A stretch of DNA of 64,000 nt, taken from assembly GCF_000972845.2 (NCBI RefSeq), contig NC_040018.1:10575157-10639156 (forward strand). Reading direction: 5' to 3'. The stretch is from Larimichthys crocea (taxonomy: Eukaryota; Chordata; Actinopteri; Sciaenidae). A program made the translations under genes and the position numbers. A model generated the notes under the pieces. The model had not been told where the DNA came from. It made no database searches and saw nothing but the letters and a program-made list of their open reading frames with translations. This document shows, piece after piece, positions 54,019-64,000 of this stretch (positions within the stretch are counted from its first letter, which is position 1; every line of letters starts with the position of its first letter).

Positions 54019-57000
54019 GGCAAAATCGCACATAAACACACAGTGCATCAAGACAAGCCTGCCCTGAGTGCTGGCAGGATAATCTCATGAATCTCCTGAG
54101 CAGCATGTGTGCCCACCTGTTAGCACAGCCCCTAGTTCCCACTCCAATCACTACCACATTACCGTGGGGGGGGGGGAGGACGGGTGTGCAAATATGGCTC
54201 TAGGAATGTAAAGCCAGTTAACTGTTGAAAGTGCTGACTGTCAGGGTGGGGTGGGTATAGGACGGCGAAGGGGTAAACCTTATAGCTTTTGAGTTCTGAG
54301 GCGATGTTCTCCCAACATGTGCCATGCATATGTTGCTTTGGTCCACAAGGATCCAAATCCATGTTATGGTTGAGGCATGTGTGGTTGAATTATGAACAAG
54401 GAGGTCCAGTGTTCCTAAGACCGAAAACCTTCCAGGGCTTTGCTACAGCTCTGTGCACGACCATGGTTAGAGCCGCCAAACCTCCGAGCTATGCCCCACT
54501 TACTGCCACTCCCCTGGAACGTTACTTAACCAGCCACTGTTTTTACTCCAAAACAGAAATTTTTCCAACACCAACACACGGCTCCTCTCCACTCCTGGTG
54601 GTTTTAGACGCCAGCAGCTGAGTCGTATTAATTCTCATCATGGTGGCTTGTGTAGAATATGGTTGGCGAACAGCGTCTCTCCCCCTCATGTGTTTTCTGT
54701 TCGGCGCAGGCTAGCTGTCTCAACCCAGTTCAAGAGAATACTGCACGTGTGTTGTCATTTTGAAGTGGTCCCAAACGGCAGAACAACGTAGGATTATTGG
54801 CTGTTGTGTGTAATCGCATGGACGTTGTGTTGTGAAACTGAACAGGAGGCTGGCTAACACCAGCTTATGTAGCTTAGCAGCTACTCAGGCCAGGTGAGCG
54901 GAGTCACCGATGACCCCAGTGACGCGTGAGCACTCTCCAGGCTCCTGCACACCAAAGCAAGCAGAGAAGACGTGTAGAAATGGTCGGCCCGTTAAATGGT
55001 ACATTCCGGCTCACTCCTCCAAAACACCATAAACCCTCCTCCTCTAACGCATACCGTGTCGGCCTGCCTCGTGTTTCACAGAGCAACCCCGATAGAGGAG
55101 CAGGCAGCGACATGGAAAACAAAACACACAGAAACAGAAAAATTAAGAAGAGCTAGCTATCGAATGAGATGGGGAACGTGGAAAGGCAAATGAACGAAGC
55201 GGGCGTGCGGTTGCTGAAACTGTTAGCTGAGTGTCTCTAGGCAGAAGTAACTAGCACACACTCATTGGTCTCTTGCACTTCCCCTCTACCGCTCAGTGGC
55301 TTTCACACTCTGCAGAAACGTGAGCCTGAATAAATTGTCACACGCTCACAGATTATCTTCCCGGGATGTTATTTTGTGCAGGGAGGATGTTTGAAATGCC
55401 AGTCACAGACACACTGCACCCTCCCCCCATCTTTTCTCCCACACACACACACTCACACACACTCTTTTATAATATACCGTCGAGCAGCAGTGGAAGTGTG
55501 CAGTGTAGTATTGCAGAGCTCTGCAGGGCTTATTTTTTGTGTGTGTGTTTTTCTTTCTCTTTTCTGAAGTGTGCGAGCATGCCGGGCACACATTGTGACA
55601 GTGTGGCGTAACGAGGCAACACGTGAGCCGTTTCTCACAGGGAGACTTTATGGAGAGGCTGATTTACAGCACAGCTATTCACACCGTCCTGCTTGTTCCT
55701 CCGAACCCTCCCCTCCGTCTTTCCCATTGAGCATCTTCCTCTTTATTTCCTTTCAGTCCCTTTCTCCTGCAGCTCTGTCCCTTTCCCGTCATTCCCCGTG
55801 TTTTTTTTTTGTTTTGTTTTTTTTTCAAAGCATCCAACCCCTACCCCACCTCCACGCGGCTAACAGGGAGAGATGAGCCATCTGAGGTGGGGAAGGGAGG
55901 GGGAGATTGAGCTCGGCCGAGGCATTGACAGAGTAGTGAGACCCAGCAGGGGTGTGAGCAGCTAAATATAGAGCGCCTCTTTGGAGCGGTGATGATGTCA
56001 CAGAGCAGAGCAGAGAAGAGAGGAGAGGCAAACAGGGGGGAAAAAAAGAAGACTGCAAGGCTCAGAGGCAGCAGTCACTGGTGCAGGTCGATAGTCAGTC
56101 AAGGCCCGGCTCTCTTTACCATTTCACCCAAAACCATACGCAGAGAGCTGCGTTTCAGATATGCAGATATGCAGTCTGCCCTTTCAGACTTCTTTTAAAC
56201 CCAGTAATGAAAATGTTTTTTGTTTTTTTTTGTCAAACGCTTTTAGTGGCATTTAACTTTTGAGTAGGAGTGTGATGAGTGCCATGTTTGGGGAAGATCA
56301 TCTCAGCTTTTCTCTCACAGTAGGCATCCTGAATTTAATACGGCTTCATCGCTTAAGCGTTGATATTGTGAAATTATGTGAAGATTGCACACTCCCTTGT
56401 TGACTTTGCACGGTAGCAGGAGATGGCATTTCACATACAAATATATGTGACAGCTCCACACCCACCCCCGGCCCGTCTTTCATATCAGGGAGGACTACCT
56501 TTTGTCGCACAGCACTCGTATTATCTGGCGAGAGATAACTGTGGATATGTGAAAGCATCTGTAATGGGTTGCAATGAGAGGAAATGTGGAGGACGGCTCA
56601 CTGTGTACTGCAGCAAGACCTACGTGCGTGCACACACATAAGCCTCCACTACACGGCTTTCTCTCTGCCGGTACTGTACAGATAGAGGCTATTACAGAAC
56701 TGTGTAACACAGTCAGTAGCATGTGACAGGAATTCACAGTTAAAGTGTGTGTTTAGAATTGAAGGAGTTAGAGGGCTTGGTTTGCTGGTAACCCAACACT
56801 GCTTTTTTTTTTGTTGAGTTTTTTTTTTTTTTTTTGATCAGTGTTTTGCTTTTGCCGGGTCAGGTCCAGCGAGGCTTTTATTGCAATGCGGCAGCTGCAG
56901 CACAAAGCCGGGGCCTATTCCTATTGATTGTTAAGCCTGATGGATTCTTAAGTACAAGAGGGGTTGGCTTGTCTGGTTGAAGCTGTCTTACATCATCTGC

Positions 57001-59165
57001 ATTGACTCAACCTGTTCACACTGATAAGCCGACTGTCTTCAGAGAACCCCCCCCCCCACCCCTACCTCTCCCCGTAGCACATCCACCCAGCAGCATGTGA
57101 CAAAAGTCCCGGCAACTGAAAGGTTAATTTTTAAACGAGCTGTGCAGGTTTGAAGCTGAAAGGATCTCGGGGAGTAAATGACATCTGGCCGAGCGGAGCA
57201 ACGCCGCGCTGGACTATGCACTGGACCTTTTGTGTTGCTAAACATGACAGCTGTAAAAGTGTAAAAGCTTGGCCCTCTTTATGACCCGTCTTCAAACCGA
57301 GGAGTGTCCGCCTCACAATACTTTCCTTTCTGCTGTTCTTACTGTCTCTCCATGTTGTTGCGCCCGTTTAACACAACGTTACGCCGCCTCATTCTCCTCA
57401 CCTAGCAACATGCTTTTACAGTCGCCTAAGCCAAAGAACGTTAAGTTTTCTAAGGACGGCTTGGCCTTGAAAACTGTGCTTGTTAATAGCCAGAATACAT
57501 TTTGGTAATAAAGAGCTGTGACTCACTCAGAGTGAATATGTTCCTACCGTTAAGCTCGGTGTAACGGGTTTATACCCTGATATCTGCTATGAGCTATATG
57601 AAGCCTTTCTATTTTTCAGTCATTCTGAATTTGTCTTCAGGGGGAAGCATAAAGCCCATATTATTGTGTGTGTTTGTGTGGGTGTGCACGGGCATGCACA
57701 TGTCCCTCATGTGATCTGATGTAGTGTGGCTTTCTTGTGTAGGTTGCTAGGCAACATGCTGTAGAATTCTCAGTCATAATCTTTGATTTTACCTCAGAGA
57801 AGACGGAGAGAGGAGCGAGTGGAGGAGGAAGCAAAGAACGAGCGAGTGTTTCAGAGTGCATGGCTAAACCCAGCCGGAAAATAACACAAAACACGTTCAG
57901 AGCCTTAACAAGCTGCAGTCCTCTCGCTGTGGGCACACGCCGCTTTGAGAAGTCTCATTTATTTCTGCACAATTAAAAACAGTTTTCTTTTTTTTTTTTT
58001 GGAGCCCGGCGTCTTCTTGAAGCTGCGCTTTTTTAATGTTCTTAATGTTGGGATGTGAAACGGTGTTAAATATCTGCTCATAAGAACGGCGGGAAAAGAT
58101 CAGGGGTATGATTATTCATCAGAAGCAAGTATAATGTTTACAAGTGGTTTGTTGTGACCTCCACCCCTGCGTGTAACATAGAAGAATAAAACCTCTTCAT
58201 ACTGTACGTGCGCTTACATTAAATAGTAATTTTAATACGCTGCTGCCTTCAGTTGGAAATAAAGGTGATTATTCTCGGAGGAAAGGGAATTTTGGTGGTG
58301 TAGCTCCAAAGATAGAGCATGACGGGTGTAATAATTGAACTTATCCTGTAGTAATCCCTGCGAACAATAAAGGCACTCGTGCAGAACAGTGACAATCTCC
58401 TCCTCCGTCACATATGGAGGAAAACAGTTCCCAGTCTCACGTTTTGATTCCTTCAAGTGTCAACTCTCAGTCCTTATCACGGTGCTATTATTCCGCCTTG
58501 TTTACACTGGTTTCATTTGTAGCCATACACTCCATATACTTAAAGCATTACGGTCAGACCACATTCAATACCCAGTGCCATTCAGATCCACTTTCCCATG
58601 CTTTAAACGCTGTATATTATCTGCCGTAGTTACTGTGTCACTGCTATACTAACAGTATCACAATCGCTAATGTCCACGCCGTTTTCACAGGCTTATCGGA
58701 AAAATGAGTAGAAATTAAACCGGAGAAGCCGTGAGAGGGGTACAGAGAGGCTGTTTTGAAGCAGGCTGGACAGAAAGTAGAGCGATGGAAGAGGTGGAGA
58801 CGGGGGCCTTATTGTCGAAAGCCGAATATTTCTGAGCAAAGAGCAGAGTTGGTGAGCAATAGAAGAGGCAAGCCGGAGAGAGAGAAAAAGGATAGAAAGA
58901 AAGCGGTCGAGTGACAGCACAGAGGTAATGTGTGTAGGCTGATGAGCTAGCTAGCACCCTAGCTGTAATGAAAAGCCTTTGTGTGCTTAATAAGAGGTGC
59001 TGGCAGCGGTCCAGCAGCTCTGGCTAGTGTAGGATTAGGCTTGGACAATCAGGACTGCAGGATCAAAACAAGGGGCAGGAACACCAGGGTCATTCTGCTT
59101 GCTAGGATACCATCTGCCCTGCTTGCCTGCCTGCCGCAGTCAGGGGGAGGGGAAAGCGAGAGCAG

Positions 59166-59206
59166 AAAGAGAGAGAGAGAGGGGGAGAGAGAGAGAGAGA
59201 GAGAGG
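59166..59206. repeat. (GA)n microsatellite
   Basis: Two GA blocks separated by GGGG, all purine. Confidence 0.92.
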
Positions 59207-60136
59207 AATGGGGGAAGGGCAGACCAGAGCTCTACAGGCAACAACAATGTTGAGGCAGAGCGAGGCAGCTCTGTATGCAGGTCAGCTTTGCTCTGCTCAC
59301 TTCAGCATGCAGTGCTCTGTTTGCATCTGCACATACGGAAACCCAGAATATATGCCCGCGCACCACTATCCTCTCCAAATGTTTACAGATTGTAAAGACC
59401 ATCTGTCTTTGCCGGACCCTAACAAAAAGCAGACGTTTTCAATCCTGTTCAATTATCCTGATGTTGAAATACATGGACTTACATCATAATAATGATAATA
59501 CATGGCCCTTTTCCTGAATAATATTATGAAAATCAGGTCAGATGTGACTTCCTTTTATTGATATCCACATTTTCATGGAGGAAACTACAAATTGCCTATT
59601 TTTCTTTGATCTCCAGGAATACCAAGATTTCTCGAGCTGCTTATCTCCATCACTTTGACATAATTGCGCATGTCGATCTTATTTGAGATATTACCAACGC
59701 ATGCTGCTGTTGTTGTTCTTGTCTCCTTCCTCCCCGTGCTCTTGTTGTGTCTTGGCAAAGAGGCGCCGTTTAAGAAAAATGCTTCACATCTAGGGAAAGG
59801 TAGTATAGCAGGAAATTGCATGCATAAATATGGATAAATGTGTTTGTCTTATTTCTTTCTGGCTGGGGTGGTGGGGTTTCTTGGACGGCTGAGCTGATTG
59901 CTAAGGCTCTTATGGGATCAAGTTTAGTATTGCAACAACATCGCGCCATCGGAAAAAAAAAAATAAGCCGCTGCCTTTTATTTTGCGATGAAGGCACTAA
60001 AACAGAGCGGGCTGAACACCGCTTCCCAATTATCTTTTCTTTCTCCATTTCCCTAATTCCTCTTTACCTCTTCATCTGGCTTCAGCGCCGTGTTTTCCCT
60101 CGCTCTCTAGACATAACATTTCCTGCAGGCCCCATG

Positions 60137-60160
60137 ACACACACACACACACACACACAC
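60137..60160. repeat. (CA)n microsatellite
   Basis: Twelve CA units. Confidence 0.93.
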
Positions 60161-60463
60161 TGTTCTCACAGAAACACACACAGAGCTCTGCGGAGGGGTG
60201 GCAGTCACATTGGTTCAGTCCCCCCCTTTGTGTTTGTGTGGAATAGACGTGTCCACCACCATGTGCCGTGCTCGGCCTGCGCACAGTGTTGTTGTGTTGT
60301 TCACGTCGAGCCTCCCTAGCCTCTACATGAACTCTTATCTCGTGCTCAGCGTTCTCCAAAGTGTGCACCTTCGCTCTTAACACAAGTTTGGAGCCTTTGG
60401 GTGCCTGGTGTGTGATTTTTGAGCCTCCACGACAGAGCTAATATAAGTTTTATCGACCAGCAG

Positions 60464-60465
<2 letters not shown>

Positions 60466-60494
<29 letters not shown>
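60466..60494. repeat. (TG)n microsatellite
   Basis: About 14 TG units. A second (GT)n block lies at about 60703-60724. Confidence 0.93.
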
Positions 60495-60497
<3 letters not shown>

Positions 60498-62440
60498 GGA
60501 AGAGGCCGGAGCAGGATGGGGTGATGGGTAATGGTGTGATAGAGGACAAGGAGACAGGTTGAGGTAAAAAAGACAAGAGGACAGACGGGCTAAATTGAGG
60601 CTGGGGTTGTGGGTGGTGGTTGAGAAAGGAGGCGAGCGAGGAGGAGGTGATGTAATGTGTAACAATATCCATGCTCTGTGTAAATGCCTGTGTGCACCTT
60701 TAGTGTGTGTGTGTGTGTGTGTGTCCGTGCATTAGTACTGAGGTCCAGCCTGCTGGCTCTCATCAATAATTCACCAGTCCTTTTAGTGCGTCTCCCACCC
60801 TCCCCCCAGCTGCCTCCCCTGTCCTCCCTCTTTCCCCTAACCTCATCTCCCCTTTTTTTTGCTCATCTCCTAAACACCAGCCAAAATCATACACACCACG
60901 CCCTCCATTGCAATACTCACCATACCCTCGTTGCCTCATCCTCCACCCCCCCTGCACTACGAAGTCAGGCTAATGTCCATCTCCATGTCCTCCCCCTTCC
61001 TCCGCTTCCAGACAATCGGCGGTGAAGACTTTTGGAGCGGACGCCTAGCAACACAGACAATCACTTACTAATTACTGTAGTTTATTCTTGCAGGTTTATG
61101 GTCCAGGAGTCATAACAGGGACATATCCCAAAATAATCCTGGTTTGTGTGTGTGTGTGTGTGAGAGAGAGCCAATGGACGGAAATGTATTCTGAGAGGTG
61201 ACGTAGTTGGTTGTTTTGGTTGCAGCCAACCTCTAGTGGATGGCAGTTTACAGCTCTTTGGCAGAGCTCCCATGGCCGCATTTACTGGTGATGCAGCACA
61301 AAACGGAGAGAAAGAAAGGAGACAGCGGGGGGAGCGAGAGGGGGAGAGAGGGGTTCTGTCTCTCTCTTTATTAGAGGATTGTGTTTTTTCACTAATTTCG
61401 CTCCCCTTATTTTATTTGTCCGATGCGTTTCGGCTGTATGAATCAATCGCAATGTGATTTTCGTAAAAGCTACCAAACAGTTTACATCCATAGCAGTATA
61501 GTCCCATATTACAAGATTGTTCTATGAAATTTGTATATCCGCAGACGCCAAGAACTCTGGCTTTTGTTTAACGTTAGCCGGTGAAGATTTGTTTGAGAAT
61601 CTCTCTGCACATGGCTCTGATTTAATTCCATTAAAATCTCATTCATCCCAACCAGGGCCTCAACAAACTACAGTTTGCATACGAGCCTGGAAATGTGTTG
61701 TCCCATTTCCAGGACGATAGCATCCCCCCTCTGTGTTACCACTATTCCTTGTTCTCCTTTCCTTTTTTTTTGCCTCAGTGCCTCTCGGTGTAGCTACTAC
61801 TCCCCCCCCCCCTCCCCTCATTGTATTGGAAAAATCTGTGGGAGGGACAAAAGAGGGAGGGAGGGACAGGGTGCAGCGGTGGAGGTGATTAGGAAACCAG
61901 ATCCACGGCTCGGCCTCAAAGGGAACTTGATCTCTCCGCAGTGCTTATTGATCAGCCAGGAATATTGCTGCTCTCCTCGCAATCGGAGTGAATTCTAGCT
62001 GATATATCACCGAGACGCCGCGCTGCCTCCCTCCACATACATACATTTACCTCACGCCGCTTATCATTTTCGTGTAAGACAATGCCCGTAGCACGCAGGA
62101 GATGAGATTGAATATTGGTGTTTGCCGTGTGTCTGTTCAGGCCGTGGAGGTGTTGGACTGTTTCCCAGCACAAGCCCCGCGTGTGTGCATTTCTTCTTTA
62201 CGGGTCGATTTTTTTTTTTGGGGGGGGGGTAAAAATTGTTGTTAAAGTGCCAAGAGGTGATCAAGGGAAGGCAACAACAGTGACAGCCATTGTATTATTT
62301 AACTCCCTCTTTCCTGTCCTCTCATTTTCTTTTCCATCCTAATGTTATCTACCCCCCTCTTGTTTTCCTTTTTTCCCTTCCCTCCCTCCCAGAGAGGGCG
62401 CATGCAGAGCCAAGTAAACACTTTGATATGCGGAAGGAAT

Positions 62441-62501
62441 CTTTCCCCCCCCCCCACCCTCTTCTCTCTCTCTCTCTCACTCTCTCTCTCTCTCTCTCCC
62501 C
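62441..62501. repeat. (C)n(TC)n polypyrimidine tract
   Basis: A run of eleven C followed by two (TC)n blocks with one CAC interruption. All pyrimidine apart from two A. Confidence 0.92.
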
Positions 62502-63344
62502 GCTGCCTATGTAGGTCATCATGACTCACTCCTTTATGCTTCAAAAGCCGGATCCCTGCTCAGTTGCTCTATCTTGAGCCCTCTCACGTTCAGCGTTGTG
62601 TAAGAGAAGTGTGTTTGAGTGTGCACGCAGGGCAGCCACAGACCCACCATTTTATGTTTTGAAATTATATTTCTGTCGCGCGATGTCACAAGTGCTAATT
62701 TAGTTTGTTTCCCCCTGTGAGTGGACATAGCTTTTTACCTGAAGTATACAGTTATTTCAGAAGGAGAACTACACAAATGTCTATTTTAACAAGCAGCCCT
62801 GCCTCCTCTCTTATTCTCTGTACACCGCATTCACTCTGACCTAGATGCTGAATCCATCAGCTGCGGCAAGCAGATTTAGTATTGCGTCAGAAATAAAATG
62901 CTTAGGCCTATTTCCAGATTTTTTATTTATTTTTGGCTAAGTTTGCCATCAGAGTGTCAGTTTAGCATTGTCTTATCTTGACTTTCCTTTCCAGCTTTGT
63001 CTCCCAGGCAGGTTTTCACCTTTAAAACACTTTGATTTTGATCTTTCTAGTCGTCTGTCCGGCCCTCAAGGCGTACCACCAGACTGTTTTTAACATCCAG
63101 GCCCATTGCGTGATCACGTTAACAATCCAATAGGGTCAAATTCAGGCCAGTGCACACTGAACATCTGTTGGTTGTTTTTTTACTGGTCCTCGGGCCTGCT
63201 ACCTGTTGACTGGTTGGTTAGCTCACTGTTTCAGTGTGGAGGGAAGCCCTTTCTTCTGCGCTCCTCTGAGGATCTGCATATGAATGCTGCCTTCTGCTTC
63301 TCAGTCCTGACACTGAAGCTACCCCCAACCCCCTCCCAAACACA

Positions 63345-63369
63345 TACACACACACACACACACACACAG
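63345..63369. repeat. (CA)n microsatellite
   Basis: About 12 CA units with one TA interruption at the left. Confidence 0.9.
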
Positions 63370-64000
63370 TGGCCTCTTGACATATGCGTGTGCATGTAGG
63401 TTCAGTTCTTTTGACTTTTTAAATTTGGAGTTGGCAGACGAGGTGTTATCATATCAACACCCTCCTCCTGTGAGCATGTGTGTGAGTTTAAAGGATATGA
63501 TGAACCGCTAGGGGCTCCGGTCTTTCTGAGGCCAGACCAGGACCAGTTCACTATCCTGACCCAGATCCCGAATGGCCTTAGCGTGTCACATGTGTGTCCT
63601 TTTGTCCTCCTCACTCCAGGGCTGCTTTCATATTGGCCAGACCTTGGAAAGGGGAGAAAAAGAGGGCTTGCTTTTTTTCTTCTTCTTCTTTTTTTTTGAT
63701 GAGTCACTCAACCGAACAAAAACAGAAGGAGGGGTTGAAGAAAAAAAATACAATGGCCTGCAACCCTGCCCCCTCTCCTCCTTCAGAGCTTCCTGAAAAC
63801 ACTCTGATATTACATCATGCACACACACATACAGAGAAGCAGTTAAAGAGCGTATCAAGAAGTCCTAATGGTGGCCAACCGTTGCATGCAATATTATGCC
63901 ATAACATGAGGGGACATGCTGAGAGCAACATTTAAATTGCCAGGCAAGCACAATAGGAGGGAGAAGCCGAGGAGGGATGTGCATCTGTGTGCAAGATGAT

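Larger units (their letters stand above)
36123..64000 (+). other. ankrd11: Putative ankrd11 intron 2, continuing past the window end, no gene found
   Basis: I looked for the ankrd11 MPKGG start exon and ankyrin-repeat exons in this stretch and did not recognise them. Open frames up to 186 codons exist but are driven by CA/GT repeats or have no recognisable features. The content is unique sequence, many microsatellites, the CpG-rich pocket near 39.2-39.5 kb, a 42-bp tandem duplication and a possible decayed coding fragment at 47.4-47.8 kb. Confidence 0.45.

Noticed and set aside
53597..54157. Longest open frame in the window (186 codons, - strand)
   Set aside because: Its middle is a Cys-Val run produced by the (CA)n microsatellite. 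There is no domain, and the frame runs through low-complexity sequence.
59840..60319. 159-codon + strand open frame
   Set aside because: Includes a Thr-His run from a CA repeat and has no recognisable domain.

Overview
This window is vertebrate nuclear DNA, almost certainly from a ray-finned (teleost) fish. Three things point to that: multi-exon genes with short GT-AG introns, very abundant (CA)n/(TG)n microsatellites, and short non-autonomous hAT-type transposons of the kind common in fish genomes. It is not bacterial, so operons, ribosome binding sites and CRISPR arrays are not expected, and none is seen.

Left end (1-2490). The last four coding exons of a cadherin lie on the + strand. They encode the end of the ectodomain, the transmembrane segment and the catenin-binding tail, and match M-cadherin (cdh15) best. 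Middle left (2455-10200). A complete paraplegin gene (spg7) lies on the - strand. I could place 17 coding exons with consistent splice phases, giving an 810-residue m-AAA protease with a mitochondrial presequence, two membrane segments, the AAA ATPase core and the HESGH zinc site. The two genes are tail to tail, and their 3' ends meet at a palindromic AATAAA/TTTATT element.

10.0-12.95 kb. This is the spg7 upstream region, followed by an AT-rich interspersed repeat, CCAAT boxes, and a CpG-rich promoter with a non-coding first exon that ends at a strong + strand donor (12946/12947). Because SPG7 and ANKRD11 are head-to-head neighbours in mammals, I infer that this is the start of ankrd11. The remaining 51 kb would be its 5' introns, with one candidate second exon at 36044-36122 that carries an ATG in a good Kozak context. 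The ankrd11 ankyrin and C-terminal coding exons are not in the window.

12.95-64 kb. Apart from that exon I find no gene here. The open frames are short, are often created by dinucleotide repeats, and show no protein family I recognise. What can be supported is two hAT-like MITEs with terminal inverted repeats and 8-bp target duplications (26585-27311 and 30158-30430), weaker transposon fragments, many microsatellites, a 27-base G run, a Z-DNA-type tract, a perfect 42-bp tandem duplication, two CpG-rich intronic pockets and one possible decayed coding fragment. I found no convincing previously undescribed system. The most interesting points are the inverted gene order relative to human, the shared poly(A) palindrome, and several splice sites in spg7 that sit in fragile sequence.
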